Assembly: GCF_048128805.1 (NCBI RefSeq) | Contig: NC_136020.1 | Location: 11,461,153-11,525,152, forward strand | Direction of reading: 5' to 3' | Source: Centroberyx gerrardi | Lineage: Eukaryota; Chordata; Actinopteri; Beryciformes; Berycidae | Length of the DNA: 64,000 nucleotides | Made by a program: the position numbers and the translations under genes | Shown here: piece after piece, positions 1-12,379 of the stretch | How the letters are laid out: each line of letters begins with the position of its first letter | Position numbering within the stretch: position 1 is the stretch's first letter | The notes under the pieces: generated by a model | What the model saw: the letters and a program-made list of their open reading frames with translations, nothing else | Databases searched by the model: none | Told to the model about the DNA's origin: nothing

Positions 1-314
1 ATGTGCTGCATACAAAGGATTATTGTTGGATTGCTTACAACTTTTAGACACTTAAACCCACTTTCTGAGAATGCTGACTAGATGAGTCTGATCACATGTG
101 CATGCCATTTCTGTTATGGTAATGCAGCCAAAAAATGCCAATGAGGTACAGGTGAGATAAGTTAGAGGCACAATCAAAATGCAGCAACAATCAAGATCAA
201 ATTTAACTCAGTTCTTCTCACAGACAGCCAAGTTTTTAAGCTACAAAATAGAGTTTGTGTAGGTAGTGGAGTACTGGTTGAGATTCTTATTTCACAAAAA
301 CAACAGCAAATGAC

Positions 315-788
315 AAGTTTTATAAATTGATGCATTTATTACAATATAACCATTGTAAACAACCTATTACAATAATTCATACCCATCTTTACCAAATTAC
401 AAAACATTCAATCTTTTTTTCAGCACTTCCCATGATGCACAAGTACAAAAATAAATAGCGCAGATTGACATTACAATGCAAGTGCAAAAATACTGCCAAT
501 AAAAGATTTGAGGCTCTTTTTTGTAGGACACAGCCAGTGCTCTGAATCTCGTTTCTAAATACACAAAAACACCATCCAGTATCAGCTTATATTCACAGAA
601 GCAAACTGCAGTTCATCTAGGGATCCACAGACATTTCAAAACTTGGACCAGTTTGATCGATGACTTGTGTGGCACTAGTAATGTATAATCCACATCACTT
701 GAAGATATTCCAGTATATTAAATCAACTGAGGCTTCTGTATAGTGGCAAGGAATTGTAGGACTTCATGATTCCACTTTCACCAGCAGA
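315..788 (-). other. cax1: 3' UTR of the cax1-like gene
   Basis: This non-coding stretch follows the TGA stop at 789-791 on the minus strand. A canonical AATAAA lies at 335-340 (read on minus), with GT-rich sequence just beyond it, so cleavage is expected near 310-320. Nothing recognisable lies in 1-314, which is downstream of the gene. Confidence 0.65.
335..340 (-). terminator. Poly(A) signal AATAAA of the cax1-like gene
   Basis: Minus-strand AATAAA (tttatt on plus) is followed within about 50 bases by a GT-rich run (ttgctgttgtttttgtg on minus), the usual downstream element. Confidence 0.6.
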
Positions 789-3700
789 TCAACAAGAACG
801 TGGTGAAGGAGCGAAGAAGTAGAGGGCCAAGAGGATAAGGTAGACGACCACCAGAGCAGTACCTGCACACAAAACAGAACGCATTATAATTGTGGCCAAT
901 AGGAAGTATCTATCATGACTGGGGCTATACATCAGCCAGACTACAAAACAAGGCCACAGGCACATGTCCTCTTTTACTTGCTACTTCATGTATCTGCATG
1001 GTTTGAATGGATAAGTGGAGATAATGCTGATTGTATGACATTTTAATAAAAGCAGCCTTTTTTGCTAAACGCATTTAGGATTCTCTGCTCGTCCCTGGGA
1101 AGTGATGATGTCCGTTTCTGCTGTGGGGAAATCTCTGCATCATTACTCACCCTGAAAGTAGTCACATTTTCCATCCATGAAGATGTAGTTGACCACAATG
1201 ACACTGAAGATGCTGGCCCAGAGGTGGATATCACTGAAGACGAGCACGAATCCCACATCCTGGAAAAGTCAGCCAAGTCATGAGAGAAACAATTCCATTA
1301 CACAAAAAATAAAAAGCTACAAAAATCTGCTTCATTGATGTACGTTTTAACTCACGTAGAATGCGTTGAAGAGGATGAGCAGGGGAATCTGAATCATGCA
1401 GACCTGCACAGCTATACAACTGCCCACTTCAAGGCTGAAGACAAACATTTATACAAGTTAAAATTTCATAAACACTTGACTTTACAATGGCCTGATTCCT
1501 GTGTATTGACCTTGGTATTAGCCTATGGGAAAACTACTGTAGGGACACAATAATGCTGAATACGTGCTAGATGAAAATCTCTACAATAGATAACTTACTT
1601 ACAAATGTGTAAGAATACATGTACAAATGTGCAAGTTGTAAATTGCGCTATTATACCTTTTAAGTACATGATGCATTTGGTAGATTTTCATCAAGCACTT
1701 ACACAGCATTGTGTTCTTACCATAAATCCCATAGACTAATAATAAATTGGACAGCAATTCAGTGGCTCGTACCTCAGGCTGATATTGTTCTGCAGTGCAA
1801 ACTGGATCCCGTTGACAATCTCAGGAAGCTCGGGCACCATGGCCAACACTGTGACACCGATGAAGTACTGCAGCAGAGGGGACAGGGACATCTTTCAATA
1901 CAATGAAACACACCGACTGAGGAAGACTCAAGCCTGTCAAGCCTAGCAAATACCTTAGGAATGAGCTGCTGAGCTCAGGTGGTTTTCTTGGCAGTTTTTC
2001 TCTCTACACACGTCAGGTGTAGTGAGGTTACATAAATATTGTATTTCGTCTTACTCCTCTTGTTGCACACAGTGTATTCAAAAAGGCACCTCTTTTCCCT
2101 GGTGTTACATGAATATCTCAACTCCCAATTTGGGCATTTTTAAATTTCTACTTGAATAGAAGGGTTCCTTAATATGCCAAGATGGTCTTGAATCGAGGGC
2201 CCATGAAATCTTTTTTCCTTCCTTTTTGAAGATTAAACAGGTTTAGAGTACCTGGGAGACGGAGGAATGGGCTATGATGGGCTGGATGTTCTCAGTGGTG
2301 AGGTCGGCACAGGCAGCCATCAGCAGGGTGGCGACAATCAGCACGGCCAAAGCCCTCCAGCGGGACCAGTGGACTACATGGTGGCCTCCTGGCAACACAC
2401 ACACACACACAATAAGCGGACGAGCAAGCACAGGCACAAATTTACAACTTACCTCACTGTTGGGAAAGTCTCTCTCCCTCCCTCCTCCACCTACATCCAT
2501 TCAGAAAGTCTGAACTTTACTTTATGTTCCCACACTTTGTTATTCACCCTTACATGCAGAATATATTTACATGCACCCCATCAAAGCTGACAAGCATGCA
2601 CAGGCACAAATTTACAACTTACCTCACAGCAAGGGAATGGCTTTCCTTTTCTCACTCGCATGCACAAACACAATAAGGTAACAAGCAGGCCACAGGCACA
2701 AACTCAAAACTCGTTCCTTCACTTACAGCTTATTCACTCCGGCATGCATGAGAACACCGCATGCACACAGCTTCTCACCACACACACACCTGTTCCCCAG
2801 TGGCTGGTGGTGATAATGCTGGCATTAATGGATGTGTAGTCCGTGACCAGATGGCCAACAGTGACCTCACTATTGGGGTGGTAGGTGATGGCGCCCTCAT
2901 GTGGGCACTGACCGTGTCCATGGCCCCCGTGGCCGTCGCTGATATGGATATCATAGATGTGGGAGTGGGTCTTCAGTGTGAAGATGAGGCCGATCAGATA
3001 CGCGGCAGGCAGCATGACGGAGATGGTGTACACCAGGGGCCTGGAGACACACAAAGACATCAAATAACTACTGAGACACTGTTCTGGTCCTTTGCTGCAT
3101 TTTGCTGAGCCAATTACTTTGGGAATCTGCTGCAAAATAAAACAAATCTAATGCAGGTATCAGCTGTACTTACTCAATATGGGACAGAACCAAATGCGGG
3201 TCAGTTTGACTCTGTTAAAAACAAAGAATGACGGGAAAAAATAGAAGATCATACAGGTGCTCACTGCCAAGGTTTATACATTATATAAGGTTAAGACAAC
3301 AGCCATAAAACAATCATGTTTCCCTGGCAACAACCGGAATGTCTGGCAGCTGCGGGACCCATGAAGTTTTAATCTCTATGGTGGGAACGACTGAACTGTG
3401 TCGATACAAACATCAAAGCAATGGAGCGGAGAGAAAACGCGGCACACGTGAATCGCACTATTGTTCTAGACTGCTGGTCCCCTGTCAGTCCATTGTGTCG
3501 TTTAAATCTGGAATAAAACTACATGTTCTCAAATTAGTTCAAGGCCCAGCATTGAACAAACAAGGCTGCTTTGTCGCTCGCTCTCGTCTGTGACAACACG
3601 CTCGGGAAGCACGTTGCCTCTGGATTCACACAAGATCGTTCGCTGTCTCTCCGATAAGCTGGAAGTCACAGGGAAAGTTGTGACCCACCGTGTCGTAGTG

Positions 3701-6700
3701 ACAGTCCTTGCAGACGAAGGGTGCGCTGACGTTGCCCGGGGTGTTGGTGCAGCTCTCACACATCAGATTACCAAAGGTCTTCGAGAAGAGGGTGGGAGCA
3801 AACACACCTGGGGACAGTATTACAGAACGTGGATAGGTGGAAAGCTTTATGAATCTATTAATTGAGGCATTATGGTTTAGGTGTGTATGTGAGAAGGGAG
3901 CTGCCATACATACCTCCTATGGATATGAAGAGCAAGGCTGAGCTCACCCCTGCTGAACGGCTGTTAAATCGCTGCTCCCTGTGCTTAATGCCCCCGATGA
4001 TCATACAGATACCCTGGGCAGACGACAGAAACACACATACACACACAGTCAACAAGAGGTGAGTGCATGTGTATGAGCATCTGTTGACCCATTTCAGGGA
4101 TGAGTTGCCATGATTGGCGCCTGATTTGACACACTTCCGCAATTGTGACCCAAGTGGAAGATGTTGGAGCCTACAAAAAAAAAATCCCTCATGTCCTTGT
4201 AATTACCACTAGGAGGCTGATGTGAATGGTTATTCCTTGTCGGCAGCTTGAAATTTACGGCAAATGTGATATGATGTGAACGTGCCATAAGTACCTGGAT
4301 GGTCCTTGTGTATCTATGACAAACTTTGGGATGTTCCTTGTTAATGTTGAATGTTAACTGATGTGTGTGTTGTCTGTCTGTCCTCCTCAGACACTCACAG
4401 GTATGAACAGTATGCACCCCAGCAAGGTCCCAGTGAGTGCAGCTTTCACAATCTCCTCGTAACACTTGCTGGCGGCACGGTGGCCCTGCAGCAGGGCCGT
4501 GATGTAGAACGTCATCTCTGTGATGGAGCCAAAGGTCGCATTCACCACCGCTCCCACCGCAAAGTTACTCTGTGCTGCAATGCTGCGGGGATACGCACAG
4601 ACCAAGAACAGACTCAGCACTACACAGACCTCTCACCATCTCAAGTGTCAGGGTTAAAAAAACATGTCAAAACTTCCTGTAGTTTCAAAGTACATACATC
4701 ATGAAACTACTAGAGGTATGCTATGAAATATCGATTTCAGGTTTTGCAGAGTATCTGACCGCCATCTCCTTAATAAGTAGTATGTCACAAAACAAAAAAC
4801 TCTTTACCTGGCAATACCCATGCCAATATAGTAGGAGAGAGGGATGATGGAAGAGATGGCCGTGGCGAACTTTGCCTCCACGCTGAAATAACGGTGGCCT
4901 CTGTCTGTGTAGCCAATGATCAGAGTGACCAACACCAAGGGAAGCAGGTCTGCAGGGAACACAGACTTAAGGACAACAGCACAGCCAATAGACAGACCAA
5001 TACAGATTAGGAAACACTGACCAGGATGACAGTGAATTTATAAGTCATGATGGAGATCTGTAGTGCACAATGACAGAAACAAAGAGCTTGTTCAAAATCA
5101 TGTCTGTCTGGAGATGGAACATGCCATATTACTCAAGCAGGAGGCTAAATGGCTTCAGTTTATCTTAGCTTTTTTAAGAACATAGACTTTGACAAGACTA
5201 TGGGGGATTGTCTGACTCCTGCTGGTCATTGTAGGAGGTGCAGCCAGTTGCACACTTGTTGCTGAAACTATTAGAGAAGTGTGTCATTTAGAGATATTGG
5301 CCGATATGGATTTTTCATTTGCATTACACCCATCCATTTTTGGATCTGTGACCAGACAGACACTATCCCCACAACAACCCCATGATTCATGTTGTGAGTA
5401 CAATTTACTGCAATGCATTCCAATGGTGTCACAGCTGAGCCTAGCAGATTGGATCTTCTCCCTTTAAATCTCTTTGCTTCTTTCTTACAAGCCACTGACA
5501 TGCCTCCCAGTCATCTGTTCCCCAGCGGGCCAACAAGGATACTGAGAGCGAAGATGTTGATTCCCTGGACAGTGTATTTGTAGTAATACACATTGAAAGC
5601 TCGGTAACAGCATAGGACCACCCTGGTCTCACACCCATGGGTCTGCAAAAGAGAACAAAGAACACCTCAGGCTGCAATTTCCTGATGAAGTTTAAGTAAC
5701 AACAAAAGTTACAGCAGACACTCCAATTAGATTGGCTTCTTATTGGACTGTTCACCACAGACTGCAATAGTAAACTAGAGTGCCATCAACGACAGAACAA
5801 GTGGGGTGCTGCAGAGAGTGCTTCAGTCGCACACTACAATAGTCAAGTAGGGGGCTATGACAAGCAGACAGTATAAAAACTTTAGGGCTGGTGGTTTGAC
5901 AAGTGCAGCTAATAAAAAAGGAAAATAATTGCACACTTGTCATTTCTCTTGCCTTGACATTTACTAACCACTGACATTTCAGGAGGTTTCCATGTACCTT
6001 TTCCAGTTTGTGGATCTGGACGTCCTCTGGTGCCATGAGGAGGATGGTGCCCAGGGTGCGAGCGTTCATCTTGGCCACAGGGATGGTGAAGACCAGCAGC
6101 CAGGAGAGCACACAGGCCAGGGAGTGCACCACAGCCAGCAGAGGGTAGCCCAGCACCAGCCACACATAGGTGTTGAAGCGACACTGTATGGGACAGGGAC
6201 AACAGCCACACAATGAACCAAAACACACAGACAGCAGCAAAAAATTAAAAAAGGATGAGTTAGAAACTAGAAATCCCTTTAAATCCATTAATGTTCTCAT
6301 GACTCTCACTATCCACAAACACTTTTCACACCAGACTAGTGATCTGGAAAATAAACAGGTCAACCATCAGTGTGAACGAGTTGACCCGGTTAAGTCAAAC
6401 CCTCAAAAGCCCTGGTCAAGAGGGTTGAGACCCGGTCAAACTCTACTCCGCTCTGTGTAAAAACTCAGTGTTTTACCCATGTTGAGGTGACACCTCCACC
6501 AGATCAGCATACCATAATATTCCTGGGTCATGGGTCAAAGGGGTAATAGTCAATCTTTCTGGTTGTGTAATTTGATTGTTTATCATTTGTGCAGCACTTT
6601 GTAACATTTTTTAAAGTGTTGTACGACTAAAGTTTATTATTATTAATCAATCAAGACTGTTTCAGCGAAACTGTGAATTTAATATCTGTATCAATGTAGG

Positions 6701-9700
6701 TGGTGCTAGGCAGAGGCAGTCTTGCCATTTAATTAAACACAACCGGTCAGTTTAGCATCATATTTTGCTGTTGACTCAAATCCAGCTGGTTACATGTGAA
6801 GTCCTATGTGTCGGTATGTGCGATGATACTTTGTAAGTCAACATCCATCTGCACTAGTGCCACACAAGACATTTCATTGCAAGTGAATGAAGTGATTCTG
6901 ATTTCCTCACCCAGTGTGGTGAAGATTTTTTTGAGGGGGGTTCTGGGACGGGGATCTCAATGGGGACAGGTGAAGACACCAGAAGGGGAGTGGTCTCCTT
7001 AACCCTGGAGAGGTCCTTGCTGACCTCGGTGTCCCTCTCCTCGGGGATCGCCTCACAGTTTGGGAACTTGACACAGCACTTCTTCCCTGCGTCGCTGGCC
7101 TGACCACACCGAGGGACAGGAGGAGAGAAAGAAAATCATGACCCACATGCGCTCAGTATTCCAGCTGAAGGTATATTTGGGATAGGCCATTTATATCAAT
7201 CTTTATTCTTGATCACAAGTATCCCTGTATACATGAATACACAGAATATTCTAAATGTTACAATGGGAACTGCAACACAACAGACTGCAACAAGCAGGAT
7301 AATGTGTTAATATGCCTCAGTATTACCAGCTGATATCAACATATCCCAGTTATTAGTTCTGCAAAATTGGAATTTGCGCTTATAATAGCCATTGTAAACA
7401 GGATATGGCGGTTACATGCATCAACTCTTTAATGGAATACTCAAGTATCCCAAATAATACTGCCAGATTAATGTGCAAATGAATACACTCACTGTCTGTG
7501 GGACCTAAATATTGAAGGTATCCCAGGTCATGAAAAACTAGCTGAAAATATACTGTATTAGATACCATATGTCTTATTACCTTCTCTATTGACTTTCCAA
7601 ATGGCCACATAAAGTAACAGGTCATCTTCCAACACAGTTTCCCTGGGAAAACAAAACGGTATCAGATTGCACATTTCAGAGATGAAACTCTGAATACTTT
7701 GAGCTGTGCAGGTTTTTAAAAGGATTTTAAAGAATGCCTACCATAAGGGGCACCGCAGATTGTGAGAAACATCACAGGACAAATTAGGAAGTAGATTAGA
7801 GAGATCCACCATCCAAATAAAAACACATAAGCTATGTTCCCACAGGTGATCACAGAGCCTGAAACAGAGGAGAAATAACAAAAATAAATGTAATTAGGCT
7901 ATGATCCAACTGTGGTGGGAGAAGATGATCTTTAAAAGACAAGGATCAAATTCTATTACTTGGGCAATTCTTGTCTGAATGAGTATGCGTCTCCTTTGAA
8001 ACTGAACTAAATGGAGAGGAGGGAAAGAAAAGAGACGGACCTGCTTGAGGCTTAACAGTGTTCAGATCAGAGTAAAGCTCTTTGACAATGTCCGACCTGT
8101 CCTTGATGGGCCTCTCCGTCACATTGCCCTTCCACTTTCTGAAGCCAAACTGAAGGGAATAAAGAGTTTATGTATGCATCAGTTATGTTACATCAAGCAG
8201 AATGAACACACACAATATGATTTGATACCATTTTATACGATGACAACTTCAAGTTGAATAGGGAGATAAATGTAGTCAGAATATTATACATTTAAAAACT
8301 ATGTTGTCTTACAGTTAAAAGACAATAAGAATTGTATAAAAATTATAATGACTGCACCATTTATATATTTTAAAGCTGTTTCCTTGGGGTTAAATGTAAC
8401 TTGTCCATCATGCTAGGCTAGTAATAGATGAAAATCAAATTGAAATCTGTTCAGTTTCCTATTAGAAGTCGATTCATCAGCAGATATTACAGTATATGGT
8501 GTAGAGGAGAATCTGGACTAAGCAGAAGTGGTACCTTGTAGTTGTTGGCCTCCCTGTTGGCCTCCACCTCATTCTCAGCTCTGATCGTGGTCTTGGTGCT
8601 GCCTTCATGCCAACCCTCTTCTCCGAACCGGGACAGAGTGGACCGGGCCGGGGTACCGGACTGTCCGCCTGTGAAGATCACAACTGTTAAAGCTGTTCCT
8701 CATGACAGAAAGAGGGGCGAGTCTGGGATAGAACAATCTACAGATGAGCGGTTGATGATCCCTGCTCTCACACTTTCCTCTAATATCCAAGCCAGGTTCC
8801 TATGCAGGCACTCAACCGTGTTTAACAGCAAGGGATACTGATCTTCATTTATTCCATAATTCTAGATAATCGCTTACCCCGGCCATATTAAACATCTTTG
8901 ATTATGAAAAAAACAATCAAATGTTCAACTATTCAAAAAAAGTTTTCTTTTAAATCATCTCAGTCAAGGGAATTTATAAAGTTATGGGATGACATTTGCC
9001 TTGATCTTGTGAGCTCATAACTCACAGAACATCTAAACAAGTCTTAAGCCTGACTCTGATAGCTGAGCCTGATATTTTTCAACAAGTGGAAAAAAAGGGG
9101 GTGCAAATGGGGTGAGACAATTTCACTTGTTTCCAATACAATTTCACTTGTTTCTAGAAAATTCCTGAAACAAGTGAAACTGTACTGGAAACAAGTGATT
9201 ATCTAACCTCACTGGCTGAGTTTTTCCACTCATTTTAAGACAAACGAGGAGTCAATACTGAACAACTTGAGGTGGGCATTTTTTACAGTGTATAACTAGA
9301 ATCTATAAGAAGAATATCAAGCCAGCAGCTGATTTCCATGGACAGAGGTTAACTTTGTATGTAGAGGAGAGCTGGCTGTGTGCGGCCTCACCTCTATGAA
9401 CAGCGAGGAGACACTTTGGTGTGTAGTGGCAGAAGTGGTGTGAAGCGTCCGGGGAAGGGGTCTCTGCCACAGCCAGGTCTGGGAGGTGGGGGCCGACACA
9501 GAGCCTGTCACTTTGGAACGGTCGCCGTGAAAACCGCTGATGCTGCTCAGGATCCGCTTGGTTCTCTGAAGATGGGAATGTTATGGAGAACAGAGTTCCT
9601 TTGATTTGGAATAAATCAGATCCAAGTTACAGATTTAAAAAGGTGCATTAAGTAAAATTGGCACGAAATGACTTATAGGGTTGTTGAGCAATACCAATGA

Positions 9701-11375
9701 CTCAACGATTACTTCGGCAGGTCTCAAAACTCACTTTCTGGCCCATAATGTTTTGGACTATATACAAGGTGTCCCATATTAAACAAAACAAACATTGCTG
9801 ACCCAAGTAAAATGGTCACATTTCACTCAAGGCGTGTGTGTTGACATCCAGAGCCTCTAGCTGTCCCGAGGAAACGTCTGTGACTAACAAAAACCTTCTG
9901 ACAGTCATGCAACATGTTCCCCCTATCCCCCCTCTGTCAACTGAGCATCAGGCCTTCTGATGCTCTGTCTGTCGTGACTGATCACATTATCAATGGATTA
10001 CAACGCATACGCATTATGGAACTTGGTGGAATGTGCTGTTCCCTTTAATCCTTCAAAAATAGAAGCATGCTGGGTGGTGAGTGGGTTAAGGTGTATGTAC
10101 CATGTACTCACAACCACCAACCCATCTTACCTGTCACTCTCCATCTCCGTCACTCTCCATTGTGCAAAAGTTTGATAAAGGAGATTAAATAAAAAAAAGC
10201 TTTAAAGCAATGGATAGGATTTTCTATTCCAGGTAGTTGACTTACAGACTGAGGAGTAGTGACTTTCAAGCATTTAACTGAATTTGGAATAAACCAGGGG
10301 AAAAGGTTGTTCGATGCCGCCTGCTACAACATTTTTAATCCATTTGGGTAGTGACCTTAAAACCTTATCTCCTCAAAAACGTATGAATTCCAGGAAATCG
10401 GACCACTGTGCGACATTGCCATTAAATCATGAAAATCATAATATGTGGAGAGTTAGGAGGAACTGGCTGAGGAGAGGGAAGGACAAGGACGATCAGTGGT
10501 TGCTCAACTCATTGCTATTGTTTGATTGTTTCAAGATTCAAGATTTCCTTTTATTGTCATTGTAGTGTACAAGTACAACGAAATTGTGTTATTATAAATT
10601 ATAAACCTAAGAGTTAAACTTTAGGGAGGGAGCTTTCTCCCTTATGAGAAAGACCATCAAACTCGCATGTAGGTTGGTGATCATCATAAGGAAAATCACC
10701 ACCAATATAAACAGAACGCCATTATATTTCCAGAAAATAATTAATTCATGCTTTTGCTTTAAAAAGGACACGATCCTCATATGACTAACATCAGTTTGAC
10801 AGTACACATAAGCAATTATGTTGTAGGCTATACTCTGAATATAGGTCAAAAATTTTTGTCGGGCCAAAAAGGAGGGGTCAACAATATTCCACAGATAAAA
10901 AGGTGGATTTACCCTCCACTACTTCCCTGCATGTAAGGCTATATGTCTCCATACTAAAAACATTGTGTGCTTAATGACTTTTAAAAGGCTTATGATCTTT
11001 TAAAAAAAACATTTTAGGCCTACTTGGAGAATTAGCTACAAAGTCCTAGTGAGAGGTAATTTACGGACAGAGTAAACTCGGACACCCTCGCAACGCAGGT
11101 GATTTTGATGAAGCATGATTAAGCTAATTTAATTAAAGATATAAACAAGCCGACTGACGCCTGTTTGCTTCTACGAAACCTAGGGAAAGTGCCCGAGTAA
11201 GGAAACGTATTATCATAGTATTTTACAGAGGAGATAACGCACTAAGCCATGTGTAAGGTTGATGAGAACATGAAGAAAAGTTGAATATTTTAGTCTCACC
11301 TGTGTTGTCCGCCGTGGACCTCCTCCGCAGGTTTTCCGGCTCACCTGGCATCCCATTAGTCTTCCTGTGGGACAT
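789..11375 (-). CDS. cax1: CAX-type cation/H+ exchanger, cax1/Vnx1-like (20 exons, 832 aa)
   Basis: Exons in coding order: 11375-11300, 9565-9392, 8668-8535, 8149-8041, 7858-7742, 7642-7581, 7099-6911, 6183-5998, 5642-5535, 4965-4808, 4582-4399, 4013-3914, 3807-3689, 3211-3174, 3040-2790, 2388-2252, 1867-1773, 1434-1356, 1259-1151, 862-789. The total is 2499 nt including the stop, with phases matching at all junctions. Residues 1-164 are hydrophilic. Hydrophobic segments near 168-200 resemble the YccF-like module ahead of the exchanger in fungal Vnx1. Residues 288-832 form the CAX core. The first alpha-repeat lies at 448-460 (GAVVNATFGSITE). A cytosolic-type loop at 540-580 carries CxxC pairs. 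A His-rich loop, DGHGGHGHG, spans 620-628. The degenerate second repeat is VPELPEIVNG at 725-734. Family members swap Ca2+ or monovalent cations for protons across endomembranes. The ATG follows a TATA-like ttataa about 60 bp upstream. The exon 9 donor (5534, gttggc) is weak; the exon 10 acceptor could instead be at 4949/4950. Family call is firm; the exact orthologue name is inferred. Confidence 0.88.
6575..6648 (+). repeat. Retroelement 3'-tail fragment
   Basis: The phrase gcagcactttgtaac, then aaagtgttgtacgac, then taaagtttattattatt is the familiar 3' tail of a fish retroposon ending in an ATT microsatellite. It lies in cax1 intron 7. Confidence 0.4.
9080..9290. mobile_element. Second MITE-like copy, cax1 intron 1/2 region
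   Basis: The right end is ttttttacagtg, an inverse of the CACTGTAAAAA type. The interior has an inverted repeat around a stem of caatttcacttgtttc and gaaacaagtgaaactg (9130-9185). It shares the ggaaacaagtg phrase with the element at 11508. The left end is unclear. Confidence 0.4.
10525..10600 (+). repeat. Retroelement 3'-tail fragment
   Basis: The sequence caagattcaagatttccttttattgtcat followed by acaagtacaacgaaattgtg matches the shape of a common fish LINE/SINE 3' end. No coding part remains. It lies in cax1 intron 1, which otherwise holds nothing I can identify. Confidence 0.4.
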
Positions 11376-11432
11376 TTCTCTGTTTGTCAGCTAGTGTCGC
11401 TCGTGCACCAGCTGTGCGCGTGGCCTCATCAC

Positions 11433-11443
11433 GGTTATAAAGT
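11433..11443 (-). promoter_or_regulatory. Candidate TATA-like box of the cax1-like gene
   Basis: The minus strand reads ctttataacc about 60-70 bases upstream of the ATG at 11375. A short untranslated leader would fit. No transcript evidence is available, so this is only a candidate. Confidence 0.25.
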
Positions 11444-11507
11444 CTGCCATTCATCCATTGGTGGGGGTTTACTACGGCATGCTGGGAGATTGAAAGAAAA
11501 ACGACTA

Positions 11508-11715
11508 CACTGCAAAAACTATCGAGCTTAACCAGTCAGTTAGTCTCATATCCAGTCAATATATTTCAAGATATTGTTTCAAGAAACAATATCTTGAAAT
11601 ATCTTGAAACAAACAAAAAAAAACTATTTGATTTGCCTTGGAAACAAGTGACAGATTTTTTGTTTTGGAGAAAAAATAGCCTACTCACTTGTTAATATGG
11701 ATTTTTTTCTGCACC
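11508..11715. mobile_element. MITE-like element with CACTGCAAAAA ends
   Basis: The left end reads cactgcaaaaac, and the right end reads tttttttctgcac, its degenerate inverse. Inside is a perfect hairpin (atattgtttc / gaaacaatat) at about 11570-11600 and the phrase ggaaacaagtg. CACTGCAAAAA ends are typical of short non-autonomous DNA transposons in fish genomes. It sits just upstream of the cax1 leader. The rest of 11440-12380 shows nothing else I recognise. Confidence 0.5.
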
Positions 11716-12379
11716 GTTAGGATCTATTTCTCAAGATTTTAACTTTAATCCAACTTTCCTTTTGTAATCCACTCACAGTAAAAACCGCAACCGCAAAAAT
11801 AAATTCTTCATAGAAACTCTTGGACTAACTTTGTTGTCACTGTGTGTTTTATGTCCATCAATTCCTTACGAAAAAGAACAATAGTAATCCTATAAAATTT
11901 TTTAGAGGGATGCTATACAAACATCACAACAAAACTATGAATTATGTCGCCTTTAATATCTTACAGGAATATTACAGTGATACCATAGGAGATACAAAAA
12001 AAAATAATAGGCTCCCATAAAGTTTGATATACTCACCACTGAGAACCACAGACACATAAGTCTCCATAGGAATATTATACGAACATTATTGATGATTGAT
12101 AATTTTTTGTAAAGGTTAAAATGTTCAAATTAAAATGTGATTATGCTTGTCAGTTTTAAAAAGTGTAAAGGGATTGTACAGAATAAAAGAAACATAGAAA
12201 GACCAATAAAAAGTGTGAAGTGCTACTGGATATTTAGTATAACTACAGTGACTTGTCGTATCTCTGTAGACTGTCATGTGATTTATTGACCAAAACTAGA
12301 AAATCATGATGATTTTTTGCAACATTATCAATGTCACCAGTCAGGTCATTTCATAATGTAAATGAGAAACAATGACACA

